Positions 39,201 to 44,937 of a stretch of DNA of 64,000 nt are shown here, piece after piece. The notes under the pieces are model-generated. The model saw only the letters and a list, made by a program, of their open reading frames with translations. It had not been told where the DNA came from and ran no database searches. The stretch is from positions 112,825,793-112,889,792 of the forward strand of contig OZ024929.1 of NCBI GenBank assembly GCA_964017235.1. The letters are read 5' to 3'. Origin of the DNA: Sabellastarte sp. h YS-2021. Lineage: Eukaryota > Annelida > Polychaeta > Sabellida > Sabellidae. The stretch's first letter is position 1. Each line of letters starts with the position of its first letter. The translations under genes and the position numbers were made by a program.

Positions 39201-41824
39201 TGAACATAGATGAAGCCATAGTTTCTCAGCTGGTAGAGATGGGCTTTGATGTGAATGGTAGTAGAAAGGCTGTGTACAACACTCAGAGTTCTGGCATTGA
39301 GCCAGCCATGAACTGGGTAATGGAGCACATGGGAGACCCAGGTATGCACATGAAATCTAAGTATGCTCATGTGATCCATGTATGTACATAAAATTCTTCA
39401 GATAAGCTCACAAGCTCACAAATTCCACGTATGCACCAGGGATTTTGAAGTATATATGAAGATGCATAAATGTACCAGTAATTCTGTGTTTGCACTTAAG
39501 CGCCAGGTATACACATCTGATCCAGGTGTGCATGAGAGATCCAGGTATGCACATAGATCCAGGCAGCAGTAATGTTAATTTACAGTAAATATTTCTGTGT
39601 ATCTTATTGTTCTGGAACTAGAGTTAACTCAGTCAAGATCAATCTATCTTATTCAGTGGTTTTCCATCAGACTATATGGACCCTTGTATGATCACCAAAA
39701 TGTTTCTCAACTTTATGTCACTAACTAGAATGATTTGTGCATTATCTGACATTCTATAATAATAGCAATAGAAACATTTTTATCGTGCAAAATTGATGAG
39801 GATCCTCTAATCAGCAAGAATCCAAAAAGGGACAGCCTTTAAACCAAGCAAAGTTTTAACCCAGTAACTGCAGGGTGGGTAAGCTAGTCTAAATAGGTAA
39901 GTGTCAAGTTAATTTCTAAAGCTTAAAGTGGTCTGGTGTGGGGCAGCCATGGCAAAACTGTGCCTGCCTGTGGCCTTTCTGGGATAGACTGAAGAAACTA
40001 ATAGTCTATTTCAACAATAAATTCCTTGTGTTAGTTTTAAATAGTAAATATATTGACTTGAGACACAAGTTTAAACAATTTTTTTGGCAACAAGTAAGAC
40101 ATAATGGTGAGTTGGTATCAACTATCTTCTAAGATGTTGACCTTTTTGTTACAGACTTCAGTGTACCTTTAGACCTGGGTGGCAAGAACAGTGCCTTTAC
40201 ACCCAATGAGGATGCCATTATGATGATCAACAGCATGGGTTTCACCAGAGATCAGGCCATCAAAGCTCTCAAAGCCACTGTAAGAGTGTATTTTAACAGT
40301 CACTGTGAAGTAAGGTTACTTCATTAGAAAAATGATCTGGTATATCTGTACAGGCAATCTGGCATTACACATAACATTTGGAAAGAACTGTTCTGAATTT
40401 GGGTTACACTGTTTTAGTTGCAACCAACTAGAAGTCCCAGTGAAGCAAACATGGCTAATGTTGTAAACAAATGTTATGAAAATAAAATGTTTAATATCTT
40501 TCAAAGTAAGGAAAATTACGTGAAAAACTAAAACCACATAGATAAATCTCACAAAATACTATGGTTTACCCAAGTAGTTTATTGATTTAAACTACATTTT
40601 AATACTGTTTTGATTACCTGCCTTGCTACATTGTACTTTGTTTTTCAATGGATTGGGACTAATTTGGAGTAACCAGATAGGCTATTACAGCCTTTCTTTA
40701 AAGTTACACTTATCCCTATGAAAGAAGCCCTTCATCAGTGCCATCATAAAGTCCCTGTTACAGTGCATCACATCAATTACTATAAAGTTGCTGCATCTTG
40801 CTTATTAAACTCTCTATCAAAGCCACTGTAAGATTCATTCTACCAATTTCTATGATGCTACTTTATCTTCGTGACTTTTTGCAAAATTTCAACAGTGTTT
40901 TATTGTGTATTATTATATTAGTGCTTTGGTAGATGTCTTTTGTATGAATTTGACTTTCTTTACGTTATACCATATTGTATCCAATCAGGGTAACAATGTA
41001 GAACGTGCAGCTGATTGGATATTTAGTCATGCTGCAGAACTAGATCAAGACATGGACTTGGACCAGGCTTCAGGAGACAACCAACCTCAACACAATTATA
41101 GGGATGGCTCTGAAAGTAAGTAAATAAATTCACAGTATAACAAAATGAAAAAATAAATCCCAAGTCAAGTAAGACTATTGGTACTCTTACGTCTATACCG
41201 ATTCCAAGACACACTAAACCAAAATCAGGCAAGAAGGCTCAACTGCAAAGAGGTAAATGAGTTTTGAATGTAGTCACATATCTCTCATCCTATGTTCCTG
41301 GGTTAGAATCCATAGTGTCACAGAAACATGTGGGATACACCAAGGGCCTTTGTAAATATATAGCCGTAATGGGTCTAGTCTGAAATCATAAAGCCATAAT
41401 TAAATTACTGAACCCTATTGCTAAAAACCATGTAGTAAATAAATCCCTAGTCTAATCAGACTTGTAGTCCTACACTTCTATTCCAACAATTCCAAGACAC
41501 ATTAAACCAGTGTTCTAATATCACACATAGTTAATGGGTAAAAATAAATGAAATAAGTAGGAACAACTGAAATATGCAATGATTTTTGCAATAAATTTGG
41601 TAAACATGAGTATGAGTAAATGTACAGTACAATTTGTGTTTATTTTTTCAGAATACAAACTGGTTGCATTTATTTCTCACATGGGAACATCTACAATGGT
41701 TGGGCATTATGTATGTCACATCCAGAAAAATGGACGATGGATCATTTTTAATGATGAAAAAGTGGCGTTCTCAGAAAATCCCCCAAAAGACTTGGGCTAC
41801 ATTTATCTTTATCAAAGAGTTTGA
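3170..41824 (+). CDS. USP5: Ubiquitin carboxyl-terminal hydrolase 5 (isopeptidase T), 19 coding exons
   Basis: Cysteine deubiquitinase of the USP family. The family recognises the free C-terminal GG of unanchored polyubiquitin through its ZnF-UBP domain and recycles chains to monomers in cytosol and nucleus. Exons: 3170-3265, 18040-18165, 24927-24981, 25277-25395, 25838-25944, 27554-27786, 27996-28090, 28935-29128, 30900-31062, 31547-31669, 35450-35603, 36749-36806, 36950-37072, 37369-37457, 38172-38270, 39198-39341, 40155-40279, 40989-41115, 41652-41824. All introns are GT-AG and the 2403 nt stay in one frame (800 aa; human about 835-858). Order: N-terminal cryptic UBP domain (1-160), ZnF-UBP (about 165-270; ligands C188, C191, C208, H221; ubiquitin-tail residues W198 and R210), USP Cys box with C324, UBA1 (about 614-656), UBA2 (about 676-716), His box H762 and D778. 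No lesion is seen. It looks like the single invertebrate orthologue of vertebrate USP5/USP13. Introns 1 and 2 (14.8 and 6.8 kb) are swollen by transposons. Confidence 0.95.
3719..4435. mobile_element. MITE with ~190-bp inverted repeats and TA target duplication
   Basis: The element begins GTGGTGGTGGACCAATTCAC and ends with its exact reverse complement, each end bordered by TA (3717-3718 and 4436-4437). The inverted arms continue inward through GGCGAAGGGACAGA and ACTCGGTCTAAT to about 3925 and 4255. The flanking TA suggests a Tc1/mariner-type transposase mobilised it. The short open frame inside (3868-4182) shows no recognisable domain. Confidence 0.8.
4987..5628. mobile_element. small inverted-repeat element rich in TCTGAGACC words
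   Basis: Left end GGGGCCATATTCATTAAGAG pairs with right end TTTTATGAATACTGGCC. The interior has many alternating GAGACCAAA/TTTGGTCTCA words that can pair with one another. No coding content. Confidence 0.55.
5876..7913 (+). mobile_element. hairpin-headed tandem-repeat element (family P), copy 1
   Basis: It opens with a hairpin at 5876-5906 (arms TACCCCACAGCCCTT and AAGGGCTGTCGGGGTA), then a GGGC-rich spacer, ten 146-bp units (5961-7420) and a right flank of about 490 bp. The right flank ends with GGCTGTGGGGTA (7880-7891), repeating the hairpin arm, and CTGATGCTATTTTT. The flank is recognisable again at 45850-46669 in copy 2. There is no transposase frame. Architecture resembles bivalve pearl and Helentron-type nonautonomous elements. 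Confidence 0.65.
5961..7420 (+). repeat. tandem array, ten units of exactly 146 bp
   Basis: The word TTGTCCGGGCT (or a close variant) begins at 5961, 6107, 6253, 6399, 6545, 6691, 6837, 6983, 7129 and 7275, and the next unit boundary is at 7421. Every step is 146 bp with substitutions but no indels. Each unit contains TGACCTTGATTTGACCTTTG and GTAGTGACCTTGA. Confidence 0.93.
9290..10202 (-). pseudogene. gypsy integrase C-terminal tail, broken
   Basis: Minus-strand frame with [20 protein letters not shown], a standard gypsy integrase segment, then a basic [17 protein letters not shown] region and a long Ser/Asp/Glu-rich tail. A stop near 9590 is followed in frame by two imperfect copies of SGIEFSE.P.EVS.DV.EN, a second stop at about 9412, and a last [20 protein letters not shown] segment ending at TAA 9290-9292. 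That end motif is usual at the C-terminus of gypsy pol. Confidence 0.65.
10203..11003 (-). pseudogene. gypsy integrase core, interrupted by nonsense codon
   Basis: The integrase would insert element cDNA into the host genome. Minus-strand order: HHCC zinc-binding motif ([12 protein letters not shown] ... CDRCIRRK), then catalytic-core segments [10 protein letters not shown] (first Asp), [13 protein letters not shown] and [10 protein letters not shown] (second Asp). An in-frame TAG at 10314-10316 interrupts the frame; beyond it the same frame shows [16 protein letters not shown] with the catalytic Glu. Further frame damage follows toward 10140. Confidence 0.8.
10969..11698 (-). pseudogene. gypsy reverse transcriptase thumb and RNase H
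   Basis: Begins with the RT-connection motif [17 protein letters not shown], then RNase H-type motifs: [40 protein letters not shown] and [12 protein letters not shown], ending near the ADALSR block. The frame is lost at an A-run around 10974-10981, where integrase resumes in another frame. The upstream junction is the hAT MITE target site, so this fragment was once continuous with the palm fragment at 12225-12786. Confidence 0.85.
11700..12224. mobile_element. hAT-type MITE inserted in gypsy pol, perfect 8-bp TSD
   Basis: Ends TAGGGCTGGGAC and GTTCACAGCCCTA are inverted repeats of hAT style. TAGAAAAC stands on both sides (11692-11699 and 12225-12232), a perfect 8-bp target duplication. The interior carries a tandem duplication of about 133 bp (11918-12051 and 12052-12186, sharing GACGGAAATACTGAAATGTA). 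It separates the palm and thumb of the gypsy RT and is therefore younger than that element. Confidence 0.92.
12225..12786 (-). pseudogene. gypsy reverse transcriptase palm fragment
   Basis: Minus-strand frame with [28 protein letters not shown] and the catalytic [11 protein letters not shown] box (YLDD), then [17 protein letters not shown] and [10 protein letters not shown]. Upstream sequence (12680-12786) shows the expected [19 protein letters not shown] block in another frame with a TGA, so there is a frameshift plus a nonsense change. It breaks off at 12225, exactly where the hAT MITE begins. Confidence 0.85.
13513..13744. mobile_element. 232-bp MITE with TA target duplication
   Basis: Left end CTGCTACCCTGCATAAGTTG and right end CAACTTATGAAGGGTAGCAG are inverted repeats with one mismatch. 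TA flanks both sides (13511-13512, 13745-13746). It sits inside the surviving right part of the older 300-bp MITE. No coding content. Confidence 0.88.
14375..14755 (+). repeat. 73-bp tandem repeat, three full units plus diverged ends
   Basis: GAGTAAATATGAAGGCATGC begins at 14512, 14585 and 14658, a constant 73-bp step. A diverged unit starts at about 14731 and a relative lies at 14375-14420 (GATTTCCTTGGTGTTTTC). The same GATTTCC..GGGTTT..C word recurs near 15965 and at 52545-52730, so the unit derives from a dispersed repeat. Confidence 0.85.
15432..15839. mobile_element. hAT-type MITE with perfect 8-bp TSD
   Basis: Starts CAGGGCTGGACATTAAC and ends GTTAACGTCAAGCCCTG, imperfect inverted repeats with the CAGGGCTGG hAT signature. 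GAGGTCAC flanks it on both sides (15424-15431 and 15840-15847). The interior has mirrored CCACTTGGCAAGT and ACTTGCC words. It belongs to a different subfamily from the MITE at 11700. Confidence 0.92.
15848..16995. other. intron 1 stretch without recognised element
   Basis: AT-rich intronic sequence. 15880-16080 carries degenerate ATTCATGAGGTCAC words akin to the 73-bp repeat at 14.5 kb. The open frame at 16566-16790 has no recognisable domain and no codon or splice support. Nothing else was identified. Confidence 0.4.
17008..17236 (+). mobile_element. complete tRNA-derived SINE (family A) with 12-bp TSD
   Basis: The head resembles a tRNA gene with a box A-like TGGTGCAGTGGTAACAC and a box B-like GGTCCAAACCC. 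The tail region has CTGGTTTCCTCTGCCC and ends in AATGAATAAAT. CAAATGCATCTT flanks both sides (16996-17007, 17237-17248), an exact 12-bp target duplication. The copy is intact enough to define the family. Other copies: 1-124 and 35618-35827 (minus). Confidence 0.93.
18040..18165 (+). CDS. USP5: USP5 exon 2 (residues 33-74)
   Basis: Preceded by a TTTTTCATAATTTAG acceptor and followed by GTAATA. It encodes [10 protein letters not shown], then [18 protein letters not shown] and [11 protein letters not shown], the family's GLYICMNTFLGFGK...VYLHL block of the N-terminal cryptic UBP domain. Phase 0 at both ends, 42 codons. Confidence 0.93.
18166..19340. other. intron 2, proximal part, degenerate repeats
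   Basis: 18600-18910 looks like the head of a further repeat (GCGGCGTTGGCGTCCGCGTG). 19010-19320 has two or three degenerate units of about 170 bp containing AACTTGAAAACTATTGCA and GCTACTTTTGG, related to 47.87-48.35 kb. No coding signal. Confidence 0.45.
20250..21190 (+). repeat. ~169-bp tandem array with ATGGCGGCCAT core
   Basis: About 5.5 units. Each has AATGCTTATATCTCGAAAAC, GCGATTTCGACGAAATTTTT, TCTCTGC.GAGTAG and the palindromic AAAATGGCGGCCATTTT, repeating every 169-170 bp (for example near 20251, 20420, 20589). Short minus-strand open frames here are artefacts of the repeat. Confidence 0.9.
21191..22790 (+). repeat. ~133-bp tandem array, about 12 units
   Basis: GAGCTTTCAC recurs at 21191, 21324, 21457 and onward in 132-133 bp steps. 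Units carry GTGAAGTTTCAGACCCATAG, ACTCAAAATGAGTAAATG and AAAGTATTGCAGATAGCC. A variant unit with GTATTGCGGATAC occurs twice. The same order of terminal variants is found in the second copy near 62.4 kb. Confidence 0.92.
24004..24914 (+). mobile_element. hairpin/tandem element (family H), directly upstream of exon 3
   Basis: The head TTATCTCCTGCC...GGAAGATT suggests a degraded hairpin. The body has two or three degenerate units with ACAAAATGGC.GCCATA and CTCCCTTATTATTGCTCCTA. The right end GGCGGGAGATAAGCACTGCG, GCAGTAGTCTTG (24884-24914) resembles 22855-22892. A relative occurs at 46970-47680. It ends about 12 nt before USP5 exon 3. Confidence 0.5.
24927..24981 (+). CDS. USP5: USP5 exon 3 (residues 75-93)
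   Basis: A short 55-nt exon after a TTGTTGCTTTTTAG acceptor. It encodes [19 protein letters not shown]; the KKPTRLAIG tract is diagnostic of USP5/13. It ends in phase 1 at GTTTGT. The repeat element that fills the end of intron 2 stops only about 12 nt upstream of this exon. Confidence 0.92.
25277..25395 (+). CDS. USP5: USP5 exon 4 (residues 93-132)
   Basis: Joins exon 3 to complete the IGVEGGFD motif and continues with [20 protein letters not shown], the end of the N-terminal cryptic UBP fold. Donor GTATTG, phase 0 exit. Confidence 0.93.
25838..25944 (+). CDS. USP5: USP5 exon 5 (residues 133-168)
   Basis: Encodes an Ala-rich helix ([19 protein letters not shown]) and then [11 protein letters not shown], the linker leading into the ZnF-UBP domain. 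Acceptor TGTTTTTAG, donor GTATGT, phase 2 exit. Confidence 0.92.
27554..27786 (+). CDS. USP5: USP5 exon 6, ZnF-UBP domain (residues 168-246)
   Basis: Encodes the core of the zinc-finger UBP domain: [19 protein letters not shown] and [10 protein letters not shown], then [15 protein letters not shown]. Zinc ligands C188, C191, C208 and H221 are present, as are W198 and R210, which in the family contact the free ubiquitin C-terminus. The exon gives one of the strongest matches in the window. Confidence 0.97.
27996..28090 (+). CDS. USP5: USP5 exon 7 (residues 246-277)
   Basis: Encodes [20 protein letters not shown] and then [10 protein letters not shown], the end of ZnF-UBP and the linker to the catalytic core. 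Donor GTACAT, phase 0. Confidence 0.95.
28091..28934. other. USP5 intron 7, nothing recognised
   Basis: AT-rich intronic sequence. An open frame at 28424-28609 has no recognisable domain and no splice support. Confidence 0.4.
28935..29128 (+). CDS. USP5: USP5 exon 8, catalytic Cys box (residues 278-342)
   Basis: Encodes [19 protein letters not shown] and, near the end, [21 protein letters not shown]324 is the catalytic nucleophile of the USP fold, and the preceding N319 and G321 belong to the conserved NLGNSCY motif. Acceptor CTATAG is short of pyrimidines but the reading frame and homology are decisive. Donor GTAATA, phase 2. Confidence 0.96.
29155..30020 (+). mobile_element. hairpin/tandem element (family G) in USP5 intron 8
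   Basis: Starts with a hairpin (GGTGGGTTG, short loop, CCAACCCGCC at about 29162-29189) and a GTCCGTCCGTCCG spacer. Five or more units of about 105-125 bp follow, with GATTTGAAACTTAACAGGGT, CTAGGCTAGGTTGCTTTCGA and AAACAAGATGGCTGCCAT. The right end is not sharply defined (near AACCCAACACTATTTTGATA). No coding content. Confidence 0.6.
30021..30899. other. rest of USP5 intron 8, nothing recognised
   Basis: Unremarkable AT-rich sequence up to the CCACTCAG acceptor of exon 9. Confidence 0.4.
30900..31062 (+). CDS. USP5: USP5 exon 9 (residues 342-396)
   Basis: Encodes [20 protein letters not shown] and then [12 protein letters not shown], followed by a Pro-rich stretch ([16 protein letters not shown]). 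This matches the family segment between the Cys box and the EGIxPRMFK block. The donor GTCAGT is less usual but keeps phase 0 with exon 10. Confidence 0.9.
31547..31669 (+). CDS. USP5: USP5 exon 10 (residues 397-437)
   Basis: Encodes [20 protein letters not shown] then [20 protein letters not shown]. The QQDAQEF motif is the USP QQD box. Acceptor TTTCTTTTCAG, donor GTAGGT, phase 0. Extending four more bases would read straight into a stop, which fixes the donor. Confidence 0.95.
31749..35230 (+). mobile_element. hairpin/tandem element (family E) filling USP5 intron 10
   Basis: Opens with hairpin arms TATCCCCGGAC and GTCGGGGATA around a GAAA loop (31749-31773), then TCACGCCGCCGCAGAGATTT. A short series of units with TGAAGGTCATCCACTGACC follows (31.9-32.5 kb), then a long GGATCC-rich array. 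The right end repeats CTGGGGATAC (35195-35204) and finishes TCTCTAGTT (35221-35229), about 220 nt before exon 11. No transposase frame. Confidence 0.75.
32500..35090 (+). repeat. GGATC-rich tandem array with dimeric ~285-bp higher order
   Basis: GATCTTCTGGATCCATGAAA recurs at about 32621, 32914, 33199 and 33479, spaced 280-293 bp. Midway lies the alternating monomer ending CATCTGGATCCAGGCTGCC. The basic monomer is thus about 140-147 bp in an A-B alternation. Units share TTTTGATGAAATTTTCAGGA and GTGATC.GGATCACT, itself a near-palindrome. Confidence 0.85.
35450..35603 (+). CDS. USP5: USP5 exon 11 (residues 438-489)
   Basis: Encodes [20 protein letters not shown], then [16 protein letters not shown] and [11 protein letters not shown], matching the family's VEEKIKCLATEKVKYTQR...LPVPMDAALNK region. 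The donor GTACAT is the first part of a SINE target-site duplication (see findings). Confidence 0.9.
35618..35827 (-). mobile_element. SINE (family A), minus strand, at the exon 11 donor
   Basis: Reverse complement shows the same head (GGCGCAGTGGTAACACACTC and box B-like GGTTCAAACCC) and tail as the SINE at 17008. The duplicated target is GTACATGTAATGTA (35604-35617) and GTATATGTAATGTA (35828-35841). The left copy begins at the first base of intron 11. Confidence 0.9.
35842..36748. other. rest of USP5 intron 11
   Basis: No element is clearly recognised. 36000-36065 has a doubled GGCGAATTTTAGATT word. Otherwise plain intronic sequence. Confidence 0.35.
36749..36806 (+). CDS. USP5: USP5 exon 12 (residues 489-508)
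   Basis: A 58-nt exon encoding [20 protein letters not shown], the charged helix that in relatives reads EELLEYEEKKRQAEEEK. Acceptor TCTGCAAAATAG, donor GTGAGT, phase 2 on both sides. Confidence 0.87.
36950..37072 (+). CDS. USP5: USP5 exon 13 (residues 508-549)
   Basis: Encodes [20 protein letters not shown] and then [17 protein letters not shown]. It matches the VPFSSCLEAYGAPEQVDDFWS block. Acceptor TTTCTTTCAG, donor GTTTGT. Confidence 0.92.
37369..37457 (+). CDS. USP5: USP5 exon 14 (residues 549-579)
   Basis: Encodes [20 protein letters not shown] and GDDWVPKKL, the conserved FPDYLVIQIKKFTFG...DWVPKKLD strand region of the USP palm. Donor GTAAGA. Confidence 0.95.
37458..38171. other. USP5 intron 14, nothing recognised
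   Basis: AT-rich intronic sequence; open frames here lack domains. Confidence 0.4.
38172..38270 (+). CDS. USP5: USP5 exon 15 (residues 579-612)
   Basis: Encodes [20 protein letters not shown] then [13 protein letters not shown], matching EMPEELDISQLRG...QPGEEELP. Acceptor AATTTTTCAG, donor GTATGT. Confidence 0.95.
38705..38840 (+). repeat. dispersed repeat copy in USP5 intron 15
   Basis: Similar to 35245-35355: both contain ATTGCCTTT, CATAAG.TTTTTGGTATTT, ATAAATTCA and GGTTATTC followed by GTA. The copies flank exons 11-15 and may be remnants of one family. Confidence 0.55.
38876..38950 (+). repeat. SINE (family B) 3' fragment in USP5 intron 15
   Basis: Shares AAGTGGCAATGCTGAGGACC, TGTT.CAATAT and CTGGCTGTTGAA with the copies at 42686 and 47021. 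The tRNA-like head is missing. Confidence 0.75.
39198..39341 (+). CDS. USP5: USP5 exon 16, UBA1 domain (residues 612-660)
   Basis: Encodes [40 protein letters not shown] and MGDP. The MGF loop (626-628) is the standard ubiquitin-binding loop of UBA domains. Donor GTATGC; similar GTATGCACAT words recur downstream in the intron. Confidence 0.95.
39342..39565 (+). repeat. degenerate GATCCAGGTATGCACAT repeats in USP5 intron 16
   Basis: The exon 16 junction CCAG|GTATGCACAT is echoed downstream: CCACGTATGCACC (about 39426), CCAGGTATACACA (about 39502), CCAGGTGTGCATG (about 39522) and CCAGGTATGCACATAGATCC (about 39541). Several retain a donor-like AG|GTATGC. Confidence 0.6.
39566..40154. other. rest of USP5 intron 16, nothing recognised
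   Basis: Plain intronic sequence. Confidence 0.4.
40155..40279 (+). CDS. USP5: USP5 exon 17, linker and first part of UBA2 (residues 660-701)
   Basis: Encodes [15 protein letters not shown] then [20 protein letters not shown] and KALKAT. The MGF loop of UBA2 is at 687-689. Donor GTAAGA, phase 0. Confidence 0.94.
40280..40988. other. USP5 intron 17 with a copy of the exon 17 end
   Basis: Mostly featureless. At about 40812-40834, TCAAAGCCACTGTAAGA repeats the last bases of exon 17 plus its donor. Confidence 0.45.
40989..41115 (+). CDS. USP5: USP5 exon 18, end of UBA2 (residues 702-744)
   Basis: Encodes [20 protein letters not shown], the last helix of UBA2, then a Gln/Asp-rich spacer ([19 protein letters not shown]). 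Acceptor CCAATCAG, donor GTAAGT. Confidence 0.93.
41116..41651. other. USP5 intron 18, internal direct repeat
   Basis: 41140-41230 and 41430-41515 share AAATCCC.AGTC, GACT..T.GTAC and CCAAGACACA.TAAACCA, an imperfect duplication of about 85 bp. No coding content. Confidence 0.45.
41652..41824 (+). CDS. USP5: USP5 exon 19, catalytic His box and stop (residues 744-800)
   Basis: Encodes [40 protein letters not shown] and [14 protein letters not shown], then TGA. H762 in GHY is the catalytic histidine and D778 in NDEKV the third catalytic position. The C-terminal YIYLYQRV matches the family's last residues, so the protein is complete. Confidence 0.97.
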
Positions 41825-42585
41825 TGCAGGATATCACACTAGTTTAGTACTTAATGTCGATTTTTAGGTTTTGGCTAATAAGAATCAAACTTTCTAACAT
41901 ATTAATGGATCTGTGCATGATCAGAATTATTCACTTCCTTGTACACTATAATGTATTTTGATTGTCCTATAAAATGACTGTCTCTTCAATGTGATTTGGG
42001 CTGTTTTGTGTAGTACATGTAATTGATGTTTTTACAAAAAAAAGTGTTCAAATTGGTTAGTATTGTCATTGTAATTTCAGCATCAAGCTCAGAAGTAACT
42101 TTTGAATACTTTGCTTTAAATTTGTTCACACATTTACCGCATACAAGTTTATGAAAACAGTTTTAATACCTTGTGTCCTTTGTATGTGGGCTTGAGTTAT
42201 TTACCTTATAAATTATTCTGAAATGAGAATTTGCTGTTGAAGCTCAGATGATAAAAAGAAAATCAGCTCACAGAATTTATTTTATAAGTTTCACACTCCC
42301 TATTCAAAACAAATTTTCTGTATTCATTCTTCTCTTCAAGCAATGTTAATTAAGATATTTCTAATCTTATCTGCTGCTTTGCAAGCACAATGTCTTTTCC
42401 ACAAGGTGGAACTCCGTGTCCTGAATTAACCAAAGAAATGACATAAGGGATAGTCAAAGGAAAAAAGTGGCGTCTTTTTTTCTAGTGTGTATGTGTAAGT
42501 TTACTACAGTAATAAAGTTTGAAACACAACTAAATATATATCCAATTTCTATCCATGAGAAATAAAAAGTTGCTATGATAATCTT
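41825..42585 (+). promoter_or_regulatory. USP5: USP5 3' UTR with two AATAAA poly(A) signals
   Basis: No coding signal and little repeat content follow the stop. Canonical AATAAA hexamers lie at 42511-42516 and 42561-42566, the first ones downstream of the TGA. The transcript probably ends shortly after one of them, before the SINE at 42686. Which signal is used cannot be told from sequence. Confidence 0.6.
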
Positions 42586-42685
42586 TTGTTTTATCATGTG
42601 AAAAAAATGGTTGGCTTTCCAAATTTACCTTTATCCTTTCAAGAAGTCACAACAGAAGCCTGGCTATTGTACTTGTAGATATAAG

Positions 42686-42835
42686 GAAGGTCCTCGATGG
42701 CCTAGTGGTTAGCAAGTTTGGCATCTTATCATAGGCTGTCACCTCTGTGAGTTCGAGTCCCTTAAGTGACAATGCTGATGAACCTGTCCCAATATGATCC
42801 TGGCTGTTGAATATTCACCACCACCACAGTGTGTG
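42686..42835 (+). mobile_element. SINE (family B), tRNA-derived
   Basis: The head GATGGCCTAGTGGTTAGCAA is box A-like and GAGTTCGAGTCCC is a near-perfect box B. The body matches 47021-47164 (TTTGGCATCT.ATCA.AGGCT, CTGTTGAA). The target duplication is not clear. It lies just past the USP5 3' end. Confidence 0.8.
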
Positions 42836-42875
42836 TAGAAATTTTCCCTGTTAACCCTCCCTAGCAAACCTATTT

Positions 42876-44603
42876 AAGCGTCCCACAAGGGACGCTTGTT
42901 TGTTTTTACTATATAGGAGAAGCGACTCCGCCGGATCCGCATTTTCTTTTCGCAATTGCTTTGCAGCCATAAGGCGGATTCTCTTCATATTTGGCAGGTG
43001 TATGCAGTAGCCCTGAGAAAAATTTCTGAATATGATGTCATGACATTTCAGCCAATCAGAGAAGTCACATGACCAAAAACATGTTTTTCAAAAGGGTGTG
43101 CTTGTCCGGATGATAACTTCACCTATTCACATAAAATTTGGCAAGTAGGGTTTTATATAGATGTCTGGAAATAATTAACTTTTGGAAGTGATCCAATACA
43201 AAATGGCCGAATTATTAACAATTTACTAAATGTCACAATTTTTCTTAATGCTGAAAACGCAAAAACGCGCGTATCTCGGAAACTGAGCGAGTTTGAGCGA
43301 TTTTCGACGCAATTTTTGACCCACAGGGTATCCACAAAGTCTACTGGCGACTTTTTTGAAAAAATCATTTTCCCGCCACTTTTGGCGGCCATCATGAATT
43401 TCTGCGTCCAATGCAAATACACGTCTATCTCGATAGACCCTCAGGGTGTCTGCAGAGTTTACTGGTGACTTTTTTGCAAAAATCGTTTTCCTGCCACTTT
43501 TGGTGGCCATCTGGAATTTCTGCATTAAATGCAAAAACACGTTTATCTCGATAACGGAGTGAGATAGAGCGATTTCGATGAAATTTTTTACCCTCAGGGT
43601 GTCTGCAGAGTTTACCGACGACTTTTTGCAAAAATTGTTTTCCCGCCACTTTTGGTGGCCATCTTGAATTTCTGCATTAAATGCAAAAACGTGTTTATCT
43701 CGGAAACGGAGCAACATAGAGTGATTTCGACGAAATTTTTGACCCACAGGGTATCTTCAGAATCTACTGGCAACTTTTCGCAAAAATTGTTTTCCTGCCA
43801 CTTTTGGCGGCCATCTTGAATTTCTGCATTAAACGCAAAAATACGCTTATTTCAGAAACAGAGCAAGATAGAGCGATTTCGATGAAATTTTTGACACGCA
43901 GGATATCTTCAGAGTCTACTGGCGACTTTTCACAAAAATCGTTTTCCCGCCACTTTTGGCGGCCTTCTTGAATTTCTGTGTTACTTGAATTTCTGCGTTA
44001 AACACAAAAACGTGTTTATCTCGGAAATGAGCAAGATATAGTGATTTCGACAAAACTTTTGACCCACAAGGTATCTTACTTTTGGCGGCCATCTTGAATT
44101 TCTGCATTAAACACAAAAACCTGTTTATCTCGGAAATTGGAGCGAGATAGAGCGATTTCAATGAAATTTTTGACCCGCATGGTATCTGCAGAGTCTACTG
44201 GTGACTTCGCAAAATTTGTTTTCCCGCCACTTTTGGCGGCCATCTTGATTTTCTGCGTAAAACACAAAAACGTGTTTATCTAGATAACGGAGCGAGATAG
44301 AGTGATTTCCACGAAATTTTTGACCTGCAGGTTATCTGCAGAGTCTACTGGCGATTTTTCCCAAAAATCGTTTTCATGCCACTTTTGGTGGCCAGTTTGA
44401 ATTTCTACATAAAACGCAAAAAAAATAAATAAAAAATAAACAAACCAGATTCATCTAGGAAACCTTGCATTTTGTCATAAATGGAAAACATATTAAACTC
44501 AGGAAGACAGTCATTTTCACAAACTGATTAATACTCATTGGGATGCTTTGTTTTTGCTGTACAAAAACAATTTCTTTTTCTCTTGCGAAGCAATAGTCTA
44601 GTT
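42876..44603 (+). mobile_element. hairpin/tandem element (family C), diverged copy
   Basis: Starts AAGCGTCCCACAAGGGACGC with the same spacer logic as family C (CGGATCCGCATTTTCTTTTC) and ends GGGATGCTTTGTTTTTGCTG ... AGTCTAGTT. The core (43250-44410) is a decayed array of about 140-165 bp units with ATCTCGGAAAC, GAGCGATTTCGA and TTTGGCGGCCATCTTGAATT. Older than the copies at 19857 and 58072. Confidence 0.75.
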
Positions 44604-44937
44604 TATCTTGACTTCTCAGATGTGTAGGATATGTTCATTATTACAAAAGCTTACCTCTAAATATTTTTGGCCTCATATTGACAAACAAGATGGCCGTTAT
44701 GGGCATTTCTTTGATGTGATCAAGGATTTAAGCAAACAGACATTTGACCTTCAAGCTTGAATTTGCAAGATTATCCATTGACCCAAAAATACCTCACTGG
44801 GACCATTTTTTGTCACTTTTATCGGTTTTCTTGATTATAGATGTCTTGGTTCTCCAAGGAAGTTATTCCTATTTGCTCTGAAGGTGAAAGACTTTATTAG
44901 CTAAACCAACTTGCAGCATTTTTAACCCCAGCTTATA

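Noticed and set aside
42686..42760. Functional tRNA gene
   Set aside because: Box A- and B-like words are present but no cloverleaf can be drawn, and the sequence continues as a repeated SINE body.
43153..44267. Minus-strand frames with repeated KMAAKSGGK-like peptides
   Set aside because: Translation artefacts of the decayed family C tandem core.
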